Of a stretch of DNA of 64,000 bases, positions 9,993-21,195 are shown in pieces (position 1 is the first letter of the stretch; every line of letters begins with the position of its first letter). The stretch lies in the NCBI GenBank assembly GCA_050084515.1, contig CM114271.1, positions 55,118,001 to 55,182,000 on the forward strand. The letters are read 5' to 3'. The position numbers and the translations under genes were made by a program. This stretch comes from Blasia pusilla. Lineage: Eukaryota > Marchantiophyta > Marchantiopsida > Blasiales. Below the pieces are notes generated by a model. It saw nothing but the letters and a program-made list of their open reading frames with translations, was not told the origin of the DNA and did no database searches.

Positions 9993-12093
9993 GCTTTGGT
10001 TCTTGAGGTTCACTCTCTTCTGCGACACAATGGTCACTGAATTACTACAAAACATCAATGGAAATTAGACAGGATCGGTAAATTTTGAATTGAAATCGAT
10101 CAGTCTAACTGTTGAACCTCTTGTTGGGCCTTTGGAGATCTATCATGAGGTTGGATCTATCTTAGTACATGCGAAATACGGTGTCAGCAGTGGACAGGTG
10201 GATAAATTTGATCTTCTCAATCTCCAAGTGGCGGCCGAAAGCTGCTGGACGAAGATAATCTCAATGATTCACTTGGGTGATTGACCCCTGTAAATGTAGG
10301 CTCTATGACGTTGTGCCTTTAGTTGAGCTATATGAAAAAGTTCCGCCTTGACTTGAGTTGTTAGTTCTATTTCTTTCGCATTCACTGTTACCCAAACGTG
10401 AGAGAACACTCTAGGCTGGTTGGTTTAGGAGAAAAATAGTTTCGACGTTGTGTGAACTGGATTATTATTCTTTACCTAGCCACAGTGCAGCACTTGATCA
10501 TGTTGCTTCTATAAAATGCAACTGTTACCCGCTCGAGGGTCCACCTCGATGTTTCGGGGTCTTAGATTAGTTTTCACTATCGGTTTTGCCACGCAGGGAT
10601 TTTATTTCACGAGTGATGTATGAGTCTCTTGTAGATCTTGTTTTGTAGTAATGTGCGCTTTCTGTCATTAATTTGACAGTAGAACGTCTCTTGTTGAGTC
10701 AGAAATACGCACATTAAGTGATATAAGATTTCCCTTATGAGATCTTACAGTCAGCATCAGATTCTATGCTGAAAGTTGAGGGAGAATCTGTGCACGTGAA
10801 GATTAAGGACGATCTTGTCAGTGAGCTGCACTCGTCTTATGTGGTGGTCGTACCCAAAGGTTAACTGTACCAAGTTGCGTTGCAGTTTGAAGGTTTGTGA
10901 TACATCATAAGAGATGGTTGATATCGACAACCACGCATATGACTTTTAGGCTGCCATTGTATTACGTGTCCGTCCTGGTTCCAACATTCGATTCAACGTA
11001 GTCGACAATGAATTTTCTGCTTTCTTTTATTACAATTTTTTTGTCAGCGGGTAGCGAAAAGTACCAGTCGAACTGAAACTCACGTATATGTGTATGTAGA
11101 TGTCGAAGTAACCAGCTGTGCAGAAATTTCCACGAGGTACTGACGAAATCTGAATCACAAAAGTTTAGATACGTCTGTTTCTAGCTTTAAATCTTGAGAT
11201 GCAGCAACTTCTGGGAGGCAAACGTCCTGAAAACATCCTGCCGCTACCCCGTCCCTCTTGATCTCAAACAAATGAGTTTTCGATATGATTCGTAGGTCCG
11301 ATCGGTCCCAGGCTCCCACTAATTTCTTGTGAACAGACGTTCATCGGAATTGTGGCGAGGACAGGTCAGATTCTACAGACTTCTTCGTTGACCGAGGCGA
11401 AGTTGGCAGAATTATTGGGACGCTTAATTGTAGCGAACAGATAAGAACTACAAAAATGTCGCTTGTAGTTGGCGCACTCTTCACGTGTGGCAAACCAGGG
11501 ATTCACGTGTGGCAAACCAGGAATCAGGCAGTATTTTGGGTTTAGGCCGTTTATATAATTTTTCGGCTTTCATAAATGATTGTCGGTCGGTTTGGAGTAT
11601 CGGGATTGTACCGACTTCATATGTAAATAGGTTATTTTGAGACTATTTCTTATGTTTTAAATTTTTAAAAAAGTTTTCTTAAGTTCTTCTATTTCCTTCG
11701 GCCGTTACCACTTCCATTCTAGCATATCTTTTAATTTCATCTCAAAAAACTTCCGGTCCGGATTTAATTTAGTGTTACTTCCGGTCCGGATTGAACCAAT
11801 TTTTTTTCTCACTTGGTTGGAAATTAGAAGCGCGAATATTTTCTATATGAATACAAAGAGTATTCATATAGAAAATATTCTTTTTAGGAAGGGTTAGAAC
11901 TTAAAAAGGCAAAGAATTCCAAACTTTACAAAATTTACAAAATGTAATGACATTAAAGAGAAAAATGTAGTTACATCAAACAGAAACTAGGATGAAGGGG
12001 TAGAATTTGTCTCACCTTCTAAGTAGATTGAGCAAGGGGAACAAGGTACAACTCTGGATTAGTATACAAAAATCAGTATTCTTTTGAACGTGT
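9993..12093. other. Gene-poor interval with short repeats and one possible exon
   Basis: Nothing recognised with confidence. One stretch looks exon-like on the plus strand: after a ttacag acceptor-like site at about 10750 an open frame reads SASDSMLKVEGESVHV and ends in a stop near 10863. I cannot assign it. Short direct repeats occur at about 11483-11520 (ttcacgtgtggcaaaccagg twice) and 11749-11797 (acttccggtccggatt twice). A perfect hairpin lies at 11834-11880. Confidence 0.5.
11834..11880. repeat. Perfect hairpin, 21-bp arms, 5-nt loop
   Basis: Arms 11834-11854 and 11860-11880 (gaatattttctatatgaata-c) are exact complements around aaaga. It is AT-rich and unrelated in sequence to the other hairpins in the window. 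Confidence 0.92.
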
Positions 12094-12613
12094 CTATTTA
12101 TCCATAGCACACATCAGAACATCATTAACCTCAAATGGAGGGATGGATGATCCCTCCACGTTAACCCTCAATAAAGTTTCCAAGTGTTGAGAAGTTGAGC
12201 TATTCCTCAACCGATTCTTAATAACATTTTGAATACTAAAAACTCTTTCACATGTTGATGTTGACACACATTGTACTCTAGCTACATCACATAAAACACA
12301 AAGATTAGCATACTTCATCTTCAAAGAAGGACTACAACTTACCATAGACCACACCTCCTTGAATGACTTTTCCTTCCATTCTATCATGGCTTGAATTTTG
12401 AAGGCTAGGAATTCATTCCTGAGAGCTGTAGCATCTAAAAGAGGACTTTTAACTATGCCATGCAAGGTCTTTTCGTGTTCATAGAAAGCACTCAACATTT
12501 CCAGCTCCCTCGCACCCCAATCTCGTAAAGTAGACATGCTAGAAGGCATATGTGTTGGATTGAGGATCTTAAAACCCCCAATGATGCCATTGTCTTCAAA
12601 ACTTTCTTGCAAA
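12094..12613 (-). pseudogene. hAT-family transposase, C-terminal part (3' piece of a split frame)
   Basis: The C-terminal dimerisation domain of a hAT transposase: VQCVSTSTCERVFSIQNVIKNRLRNS followed by LETLLRVNVEG, the classic hAT signature. The upstream part (ELEMLSAFYEHEKTL, then FKIQAMIEWKEKSF) belongs to the hAT helical region. The reading frame appears to extend to 12693, but everything above 12613 is LTR sequence. The genuine upstream sequence resumes at 20970, where copy B inserted. The frame is open to its natural stop at 12094. Before the insertion it may have been a functional transposase, or a domesticated zinc-finger-862-like gene. Confidence 0.85.
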
Positions 12614-12618
12614 GCTAC
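12614..12618. repeat. Target-site duplication of copy B, left (gctac)
   Basis: gctac at 12614-12618 precedes the left LTR and is repeated at 20970-20974 after the right LTR. A 5-bp duplication is usual for gypsy integrases. Removing 12619-20974 rejoins the hAT reading frame without a shift. Confidence 0.88.
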
Positions 12619-13260
12619 TGTCGTGGGCATACACATCGCTACACTACATACATCGCTGTCACTAAACACACACACAAACATGTACGATCCCATGCTAACT
12701 CATGGCATCCAAACAATGAGATAAGAAGTACCAAAATATCTCCAATTAAATCTAGTAGATCCAATTTCTCTCAACACCATAGCTCTCAAATGTGTGCACT
12801 CTCACATGTCTCTCTCAATGTCAAGCTAAACCCACTCTCCTAATGAGAGGCTTGGGTTACATTCACAAGGCAAGGTACCATAGCTCTACAGCCTCGTGCC
12901 AAGAGGTTCAACAAAGAGAGAATGAGCTCTCAAGCTCTCTCTCCTTGAGGTATACCACTCTCTTCCCCCTAGCTCTCTCCATGGTAACCTATGCTCCCAA
13001 GTCACCTTCTTGGCTCTTGACCTGATGTAGGAGAATAAGGGTCATTTACCAAAAATAGAAAGATGACATACTCAAAATGGTACTTACTTAAAATAGTAAG
13101 TTCCTCAATATAGGTCCCAATGAGCCGAAACGAAGGGGAAACCTGCTCTCTCAGGTTTCCCGGGGTCTCAATAGGTCATCCTCAAGCTCCTGAGCATGTC
13201 CTCTACTACTCGAGAAGACGCCCTACTAGATCTCACCGATCTATCCTAAAAGACGTGACA
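12619..13260 (-). repeat. 3' LTR of copy B
   Basis: On the plus strand it starts TGTCGTGGGCATACACATCG next to the target duplication and ends AAAAGACGTGACA at 13260. The portion 12790-13260 matches the right LTR (20513-20969) and LTRs at 48230-48782 and 58032-58575. The outer 12619-12750 part is missing from the right LTR but partly duplicated at 13263-13362. Confidence 0.8.
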
Positions 13261-13370
13261 GTTGTCGTGCGCATACACATCGCTACACAACATACATGCA
13301 TGATCCCATGCTAACTCATGGCATCCAAACAACGAGACAAGAAGTACCAAAATATCTCCAATCACCCCCC
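13261..13370 (-). repeat. Partial second LTR end plus polypurine-like tract, copy B
   Basis: After two bases (gt), 13263-13362 repeats the outer LTR end (tgtcgtgcgcatacacatcg through aaaatatctccaat). It is followed by cacccccctag, which on the coding strand is a purine run (ctaggggggtg) suitable as a polypurine tract. So a partial LTR end is joined head-to-tail to the full LTR. Confidence 0.65.
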
Positions 13371-13380
13371 TAGTTGGTGG

Positions 13381-14616
13381 TTAGGTCTCTGTAACTCCAG
13401 ATAGCCATCTATCCCTACCTACCATGACATACATCTCTCGGACGCTAAGAGCAAGAAGGCCGTCAATATTTGGAAGATGACATGGCGCATAGTTACGCAC
13501 ATGGTCCTTCCAAAACATACCATCGCGTCCCTCCAATAAGAGAACACCGGATGGCAAAACCTCACGCACTCTCAAGATGGTGCGCCCTGCACTCACATCC
13601 AAGGTTGTGGGTGTCGTCTGCTGCAAGTAGACATAGTCTCTCTGATGAAACCTCCGGATAGTAGGTCGATAACCACCTCCCTGAATAGTCGCATATCTCA
13701 ATGTATCCCGATGTATCCCGATGTTGTGCAATCGCCAAGTTCTCAAACGCCATGGGCATCACTCTCCAAAACAACTCAACCCTTTGAGAATATACTCACA
13801 TCCATACATCAGGGTCATCAAGGTTCAACACCTCACTAACATCTCAACGAATGGCCGTAGGTAAATCTGGCTCTCGGCCATACACAAGCAAGTACGGTGA
13901 GAAATACACTAAGGATGCCTATTGATGTATCTGTATCCTATTTCCAACCACGACAATTGGAGGTCCCAATCTCCTAGGTGACCTCTCTGCAATCCATACT
14001 TGCGTAGTCCTCTTTTTACCGTTTTCACAACCCGCTCCGCTAGTCCATCTGCCTCACAATGTTCTCGCGAAGTAGTGTGATGGTCGATCAGTGCATGATA
14101 ACACAAGGCCTGAAACTCCCGCAGAACTCTGTACCCTAGTTTGTCAACACCTCAACTGGTGCACCGTAATGACCCATGACCCGATCTAGGAAGGCATATG
14201 CCACTCCCTCACTCGCTTTGTCAGGCAATGCAACCAACTCTATCCACTTTGAGAAGTGCTCGACCATCACCAACACATAATGACTATGGCGTTCCGTCAA
14301 AGGCAAAGGTCCTGCAAAATCCAAACTCCATCTATAACCTAAACCCATGATCGGAAGTGGATGCAAATTATGGAGTCGGAGCATTGAATGATGCTCGGAC
14401 TCGATCACATACCATGCATCTGGAAACAAATTGGTGAACGTCAGTCTGCATGCCTCGCCACCAATACTGAATCTTGAGGAAGCTGTACGTCCGCTTCACT
14501 CCAAAATGACCCAACTCCTCGTGGGCATGACGCACCAAACGTGCTCTTTGCAAATGATGAGGCACTACACATAATGTACCACCTCCCACACTCGCAACAC
14601 ATGTGTCCCCTCCCAC
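13381..14616 (-). pseudogene. Integrase of copy B (broken)
   Basis: Several minus-strand frames together give a Ty3/gypsy integrase. The H2C2 zinc-binding domain is in 14616-14368 (HEELGHFGVKRTYSFLK ... CMVCDRVRA). The catalytic core starts in 14429-14136 with YRWSLDFAGPL (first Asp, residue 37) and VEHFSKWIELVAL. The second Asp region (LTN-x-G) coincides with a stop and frame change at about 14135. The third catalytic residue lies in GLAERVVKTVKRGLRKYG (14106-13909). The C-terminal domain (13746-13381) has the VYLQQ ... ILRVREVLPSGVLLLEGRDG block and ends APCHLPNID, a tail I recall from green-lineage gypsy elements. Stops and frame changes make it non-functional. Confidence 0.82.
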
Positions 14617-14837
14617 CGGAACCGTCTGGCTCGCTGTAGGATCCGATCCCGCTCTTTAGCACCCACTGTGCTTGCGACGCTGCCAATATGCAGGTATTCC
14701 AAGACCATTCCATCGTCGTGAATGTCTCAACCACATGTCGTCTCCTCACCGGCCTCTAGATCTAAGGACTCTCCATGAGACCTTGCCATCAAAGTCTCAG
14801 CAATTTGGCTCTCCTCAGCCAACAAGTCCAAATAGGC

Positions 14838-15615
14838 TCACACCTGCCATCCTGGCACCAACTCCTCATCACTCTCATCATGCCAACAAGCTCCATTCCC
14901 ATCTTGCTGACTCGGACATGGGTTATAGCTCAAACCATGTGCATCTTGGTTGAGCATCCTAGGTCTATGCACCACTTGGAAGTCATACTCCTGCAACAAA
15001 AGAGCCCACCTTCCAAGCTTCTCTGTAAGCTTGTCGGACTTCATCAACCACTTAAGTGGTTGATGATCAGTGTTGATGGTAAAGGGATTGTCAAATAGAT
15101 AACATCTAAAATGTGCGACAGCCCACACTGCAGCCAAGCACTCACCCTCATACAAGCTATACTTTGCCTCTGCAGTGTTGTTCAAGCGACTAGCGTAAGC
15201 CACCACGAACTCTCTACCATCATATTCATGCTAGGTAGCACGGCTCCAAGCCCCAACATGCTCCAATTGATATGCAACTGGAAAGGACGCCCCCTAATCG
15301 GTCTCCTCAATATGAGCGCAAACGTCAATCTCTCCTTGAGCATCTCAAATGCTCCCTCGTTCTCATCCCCCCAGTGCCACTCTTGATCCACCTTGGTCAA
15401 CAAGATCAGCGGCTTTGCAATCGAGCTGAAACCCTTGACGTACCATCGATAGAAGTTCACCAATCCCATGAATGCACAAACTCGACTTACATCTATAGGG
15501 TGTAGAATGTATGAAATAGCCTCTACCTTTGTCTGTTGCACACCAAGGCCATCTGGGTATATTGTATGACCCAAGTACTCAATCTGGTTGTAGAAGAACT
15601 TACACTTTCTTGGAT
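14838..15615 (-). pseudogene. RT connection and RNase H of copy B (truncated RT)
   Basis: 15574-15182 begins at the IEYLGHTIYPDGLGV segment just after the RT palm, then VCAFMGLVNFYRWYVKGFS (connection). 15206-14838 holds RNase H: YEGECLAAVWA and INTDHQPLKWL carry conserved acidic residues. The first RNase H Asp is lost (INWSML where copy C has TDWSML). RT fingers and palm with the YxDD box are deleted: at about 15620-15640 the methyltransferase-RT linker (cccaagtctcc) joins directly to the post-palm KCKFF segment. Confidence 0.82.
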
Positions 15616-15639
15616 GTAGCTTCAGCCCCTGCCCAAGTC

Positions 15640-17203
15640 TCCATTGTGACTACGGTAGGACTCTTCCGTGAGGGTGTCGGTGGTTGCTATGGTGCAATCC
15701 CGTCTCGGAAAACAAAACTCAATTGCTCCCCTACAACCAACTGCAAAATCGGATCTCCATGTGCAGTACCCGGAACCACGCTCGATGCTCTGGCTACCAT
15801 CTTCTAGCGTACCTACAAAACATCCCAAGAAGTCCAAGGATGTCTCTCCCGATCATCCTTGGTGTGTCGATCTCCTCAGATCTCGCCCTCAGCCATTGCC
15901 TCAACCGTCTCGGTAGGCATGGGGCCCACCAACGCAACTGCTGTGATCTGTTGCATCCTCAAACGATGCTGCTCAACAACTCCTAAGATGAAAATCCATG
16001 TCAAGCACTTCAATTCCATTTCCTGACCCAAGACGTGATGTCGTGATGCCTTTGATAATGACGATACTGCCGTCACTTCTGTGGGGAATTCCATTGCTCG
16101 CTCTCGCTCATTGGCGTTAGGCTCCACCAACCTCTATACCTGGTCATCCCAAACCAAGCCAAGTCCGACCTCCTTAAATGCATAAGAAGCGGGAAAACTC
16201 ACCAATGTGGGAAGGCTACTCGTGGCATGCCAATACTATTGACCACAATCAACGGTGGTTGATCATCTAGCCTCAGTGTTTGTGATTGATGGCCCGGATC
16301 CAATATAGAAACCACCAATAAATCGGAGGGGCACTCCACTCTTGCATATGCCCTCCGCAACACTTCGTGTGGTACCAAGTTGGTCCACCAAAGACGCGGG
16401 GGATGTGCTCATGAACCCACACTTGCCGCATCCAACAAAACTGCCGGGCCGATCCATGCGTGCACCCGATGTGCACTTGTCATCACGCAGGAGCTCGAAT
16501 CGCCCAAAATCCGTACATTCTCTAGAATGTATGTTGGAGGACGAGATTGATGCTCATGCAAGTGTTGCAAGATCCGCGTCATCTCCCAAAACAACATGGA
16601 ACAAGAGTCAGCTAATCCGCTATCCCTTCCAACACTCGATTGGCCCTTACATGGCCAACCAGCAATGACCAAGTCTATGGTCCCTACCCACTCCAAGTCC
16701 TACTCCCCCAACAATGAAATGACCCTCGGTAGAGAACTATGGTAACCTTGAATGGCGGACGTAGACAACAAGTCGGGAAAATGGAGGTGTAACTGCGCCA
16801 TATGGTGAAGTGAAGCGTGCCTCACAACATCATCAATGTCCACATAGAGGTACTACTGCACGCACACTCCAGCCTGCTAAACAACACCTAGCCCAGTGTT
16901 CCCTCCAAAGAGATCCAACACCCAAAAACCCTTCTCAGGGATGCACCACACAATCGGGGTGGTGTCCAAAGGGGTCATAGCAACACTCCTGGCTATCTGG
17001 GGTTCCTCTGACCCATCACACTTTGGTGCAAACGTCTCACTCCACATGGTCTGCACATGTTGAATGGCTAAGCGTCGAAGCTCCTCAGTCGAGCCCCAAA
17101 GTGGCACCTCTCCTCCACAGATTGATGCGGCTACCATGACACTCCTCTCCATAGAAATGTCAAGAACTGGAGTATCCTCTACATGGACATGTCCCTCAAT
17201 CAA
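15640..17203 (-). pseudogene. DNMT3-like methyltransferase of copy B (broken)
   Basis: From 17203 the frame has the N-terminal linker and MTPLDTTPIVW, then motif I damaged by a small deletion (LDLFGGNTGLG instead of LFGGIGTGLA), followed by a stop near 16877. Motif IV is in 16696-16409 (DLVIAGWPCKGQSS, with Lys after PC), and motif VI follows in the same frame (YILENVRILGDS). GPAVLLDAASVGS is followed by a stop, then RLWWTNLVPHEVLRRAYA. The ERAMEF block and the motif X block (HHVLGQEMELKCLTWI) are in 16130-15876. From 15837 to 15640 comes the linker with a SYRSHNGDLG segment. At least three stops or frameshifts are visible. Confidence 0.83.
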
Positions 17204-17322
17204 ATCACTAGGCCAAGTGATGCATTGCTAAATGTTGCTAAGGTTTTCATCTCTCATGGCGGTTGCTCGATCACTGCATCTGTGAATCGAACGGGTAATG
17301 AGCTAAGGCGCCCATCACCTCA

Positions 17323-17799
17323 CTACCATCCTGGTTTGTAGGACGTTGACTCCTCCGAGTAATCTAGGGAAAACCCCATTGGGTATAACACTGCTCCACC
17401 AACCAAGACGTCGTAGGACTCTGCATCAGTCACTATCGCCTTGGCTTGCATCATAGACTCATCTGTAGGATGTCCCGGGAAAATCCTCACCACGACCTCT
17501 TGTCGGGTGATATACTCTATGGCTCTCGCTCCACCCAAGGATGTCTTTATCCGGAATGGACAAAGCTTCACATCGGCTCTTATCAAACCCAATCCTCTGA
17601 ATGAAGCTTTTCCCAACAAGACGTGTTGCGGACTAAAAGCTCTATCTCTTGGACTCATCAATTGGAAGACCTCTCCTCGGTTATCTAGAAACACAACACT
17701 AGGAGAAGCCATGGCATGCTCTATCGTGGGTCTAACCGACATCTCCGCCATCCTATTAGCTGGAACCTGCCATGAATCTGGCGTGGACGGCCTGAGCAT
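17323..17799 (-). pseudogene. Protease of copy B with active site deleted
   Basis: The frame reads SPQHVLLGKASFRGLGL. Copy D has RVLLDSGGQPLMLGKASFRGLGL at the same place, so about nine codons with the catalytic DSG are missing in frame near 17617-17625. The rest (CPFRIKTSLGG, EYITRQEVVVRI, ESYDVLVGGAVLYPMGF) is intact. Confidence 0.82.
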
Positions 17800-19834
17800 C
17801 TACTCCAAGGGCAGGTCCATCACCTCTGAACGTGATGCAGGAACTCCAACTCCACGCTCACATAGCGTAGCAGCCACTCGGAAAATCTCGATGGGCGTAC
17901 CTCCCAACGTCACAACATCGGAAGGAGTAAAAAGTAGAGCACAATACATCATCGGGGCCGCCCCCGATATCGTACTCAACATATGCTCCTCATGAGCATC
18001 AGCAATAGGAGTCATCGCACTCACTTCTCCCATCGCCCTCCGTGTCTGCACACCAATAACATCACCAACTCTCTGGGAACTCTGATCATGACCCATCAAT
18101 GGGGTCCTTATCGCCTCAGACAACTTGAAAGACTGAGGAAGCCTGGTCTGTTTCCTGGCTTCCCCTTGTTTTGGATCCAACTCTACAACTGCTCCACGTG
18201 TCACAACTACGGTGGCCTCCATCTAGGCAACCCCGCACATCCACCCAGGATCCTCCATATCTCTCGTTGCGCCATATGATGTCGATGCCATGGATCCGGC
18301 ATCAGGTAACCTGAATGCCATAGCGGAAATCTGCTCCTATAGCTATTGTATCTGAGCAGCCATCCTAGCCTCACACCTGGCATCTCCCTTGACGCATGTA
18401 GGTGGTGGGACTCTACCTCCTCTACGGGCAACTCCACCACCCTGTCGGGCAACTCCAGCTCCTTATTCCCCAACAGGACCACCTAGTGCATGACCTCTAG
18501 GCCCACCCGGACCGACTACTCAATTTGGTGCCCTCTCTTGTCCTCGATCCGGACGCAACTCAGGGTATAAACTGAAACACCTGGCGCGTGTGTGACCATA
18601 CCTCTGAAAATAGTCACACTGATAACCTCCTGGTGCAACACCATCTCCTCCTCCATGCCGAGGCACACGTCCATGACCTTGATGAGTGCAATCACGCTGA
18701 TGATGGGCTCCATCACATGACCAACAAGTAATCGTAGGCGGTTGTTGTTGAGCCACATATGAAGGCGCAGGTCTTTGTGGCACGGCCTCTCGGTATCCTC
18801 CCTAAGCTCGTGGTGCCACAGTTGACCCATCTTGGAGTCCATGTTGCTGCATTGGTGGTGTAGGCAATCGTGACTGCTCTCGCCTAGAACCCATGGTGGC
18901 TACGCTCTCCTCCGCCATGTTGCGCTCAATGTTCTGGGCAGTCACAAAAACATCTCTCAACGTAGGGGAGATGTTCATAAGAAGCATCCCCTCCCGCATC
19001 CGTGTCCGTAGGATCCGATCCAGCATTGCGTACCATGACCGGATAGCCTAAGCCTCTGTCATCCCCTGAGTGACGTTGATCAACCGGCGCAAGCGAGTGT
19101 AAGCCTCACTAAAACTCTCACCCGGGCGCCTCTGGAAGTCGTAGATGCTCCGCAACTTCACCGTCCATACCCCTTGATAGCTCGCCCTCAACTCAGCGAA
19201 GAACTCAACCACAGGGCTGAACCTAGGACAAACCCGACTAGACGGTGCAACTGCTTTAGTGCGAGTGACCCCTCCTAAAATATCACTGGTGGAAGAGGAA
19301 GTAGCCCCTCCTGACTCCTCCTCATCTGGGAATGGCTCCGTCCATGACACATAGTGTGGGTCATAGTAGAGTCGCCATGCTTCAATCTCCTAGGCATATC
19401 TGTGGGAGAACTCATGGTAATCGTCAATGAGCACCTCCTCTAAATGCTGGAACATATTGTTCCATGCTGTAAACGGGTTGAAATCTCTAGAGTTCCTAAC
19501 CCGTTGTGAGTCACACCAACTCCTAAACTCCGCAATCAAGTCGTGTAGCTCTTTAGTGCCTACAACACCCAAAAACATACGCAATCCTCTACCCTGGTCG
19601 TCCATCTCGTACGCCCAATTGGTAGGACCACTCAATGTGTAAGGTGGATCACTAACACACTCCTCTACATGCTCCCCCTAATCTGAAGATGACACAGAAG
19701 GAGATCGAGGTGGTCTCTCACGTGGAGACCCTCAAAACCTCGCACCACTCCGAGTAAACCCTCTCGAGCTAGTCTCAGGTCCACTACCTTGCCTCTCAAA
19801 ATCTCGAAAGGATGCCGTGATGGCTCTCATGCCC
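17800..19834 (-). pseudogene. gag of copy B (broken)
   Basis: Successive minus frames give the gag core (YEMDDQGRGLRMF, CDSQRVRNSRDFNPFTAWNNMF, LIDDYHEFSH, YQGVWTVKLRSIYDFQRR, AYTRLRRLINVTQGMTEA). Two zinc knuckles follow, CWSCDGAHHQRDC and CDYFQRYGHTRARC; the second has Phe for its second Cys. Then comes a long tail (18222-17800) leading to the protease. The tail segment VVTRGAVVELDPKQGEA is shared with copy D. Several frameshifts and stops are present. The start is taken near 19834 (MRAITASFRDFERQG); its upstream limit is uncertain. Confidence 0.8.
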
Positions 19835-19959
19835 CTCTCACACAATCTCGCAAGTAATCCCTCAATCACTAAAACTAAACATGCGACATTCAATCTACAC
19901 TCTCTCATTGAGACGTGTGGTGTGCGGCAACAAGCAGCACGGTGCGGCAAATCAACAGA

Positions 19960-20512
19960 TCTATCGTCTCATCGACAAACCATCCTCAACTTTGGACATC
20001 CCACATAGGTCTATGTCCCCTAAACCCATACATCATCAATGCTCTCAGCATTAGCACGAAACCCAATATCCCAAATAACTTCCCAATACTCGAAATCCCT
20101 CACACGTGTAGGGTAAGAGACCAGAATGGGTAACCTGACAATAATGTCAATGTCGCTCCTTGGCAACTACAAATCTCAACCCAAACTTGGTCATGAATAA
20201 AACTCCTCCAATCAGCAAGTCGTACTCCTCTCATACTAACGCTGCTCAAACCTCCTCGATGTGCTACTAGGTCTAGCGGTCTGGTGCGGCACTGGCGGCA
20301 CGGAACGACTAAAAATGGCACGACACTCAGGAATGGGATGTGGCACTTGGCGGCATACCCTCTCAATCATAAATTCACACGCTCTGCTCCTTAGTGAAGG
20401 AGCGTCTCCGTGATCGAGATGGTGCGGTGTGGCCACGAGCGGCATAGCGCGGAAATCGGCGGCGCGTTGCGGCTATGGGCGTCACGGCACGGTACTATAT
20501 CGTCGTCCAGCG
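19960..20512 (-). other. GC-rich leader of copy B
   Basis: Between the 5' LTR and gag lies a leader rich in gcggc/gccgc units. It matches the leaders of copy C (47640-47960) and copy D (59480-59760). In C and D the conserved part starts further from the LTR; in B the LTR abuts it directly at 20512, so B has lost the LTR 3' end and primer-binding site. No gene is supported here. Confidence 0.65.
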
Positions 20513-20969
20513 GCACTCTCACATGTCTCTCTCAATGTCAAACCAAACCCACTCTCCTAATGAGAGGCTTGGGTTACACTCACAAGGCAAGGGACCATAG
20601 CTCCGCTGCCTCATGCCAAGAGGTTCAACAAAGAGAGAATGAGCTCTCAAGCTCTCTCTCCTTGAGGTATATCCCTCCCCTCCCCCAAGCTCTTCCCATG
20701 ATAACCTATGCTTCCAAGTCACCTCTTTGGCTCTTGACCTGATGTAGGAGATCAAGGGTCACTTACCAAAAATAAAAAGTTGACATATACTCAAAATGGT
20801 ATTTACCTAAAATAGTAAGTTCCTCAATATAGGTCCAAATGAGCTGAAACGAAGGGGAAACCTGCTCTCTCAGGTTCCCCGGGGCCTCATCAAGTCACCC
20901 TTGACCTCTTGAGCATGTCTTCTACTACTCAAGAAGGCGTTCTACTAGATCTCTTCGAAAAGACGTGAC
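20513..20969 (-). repeat. 5' LTR of copy B (truncated at its inner end)
   Basis: Matches 12790-13260. It ends GACGTGAC at 20969, one base short of the GACGTGACA seen in the left LTR, and is followed by the gctac duplication. The inner boundary at 20513 is where similarity to the left LTR stops. Confidence 0.82.
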
Positions 20970-21087
20970 GCTACACATATTGCCTCAAGAAAATTCCTCT
21001 GAAAAAAAATAGCTTCTTCTAAATCTTTTCCTATGATATCCCCATCCATTTGGATTGAATGAAAGAAGGAGCCCCTAATCTTTGATT

Positions 21088-21166
21088 GCAAACTCTGCAT
21101 GTATCCATCACTAGGACCATAATGTGGAAGGAGATGAAAATCAGTAGATTGATGGATACATGTAGA
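21088..21166. repeat. Short inverted repeat in the hAT remnant
   Basis: aaactctgcatgtatccatc near 21088-21109 pairs with its complement near 21152-21173 with one mismatch, around a loop of about 43 nt. Confidence 0.75.
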
Positions 21167-21195
21167 GTTTACTATAGTTTCTATTGTTTAGACTA

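Larger units (their letters stand above)
12619..20969 (-). mobile_element. Ty3/gypsy-like element copy B, complete ends, internally deleted
   Basis: An 8.35-kb insertion in a hAT transposase frame, flanked by gctac. Order on the minus strand: 5' LTR (20969-20513), GC-rich leader, gag, protease, methyltransferase, truncated RT, RNase H, integrase, PPT-like tract, 3' LTR (13260-12619). The LTR begins TGTCACGTC in element orientation. By eye the LTRs match at roughly nine bases in ten, suggesting an old insertion. Deletions remove the protease active site, part of methyltransferase motif I and the RT fingers and palm. The 5' LTR also lacks the end present in the 3' LTR. The copy cannot move alone. 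Confidence 0.88.

Noticed and set aside
12614-12693. Upstream extension of the hAT frame (MGSYMFVCVFSDSD)
   Set aside because: This part is LTR sequence read through; true transposase sequence resumes at 20970.
12619-20969. A DIRS-type element, since some DIRS elements carry a methyltransferase domain
   Set aside because: A DDE integrase with H2C2 zinc finger, LTRs and a 5-bp duplication are present, and no tyrosine recombinase is seen. The methyltransferase is C5-cytosine type.
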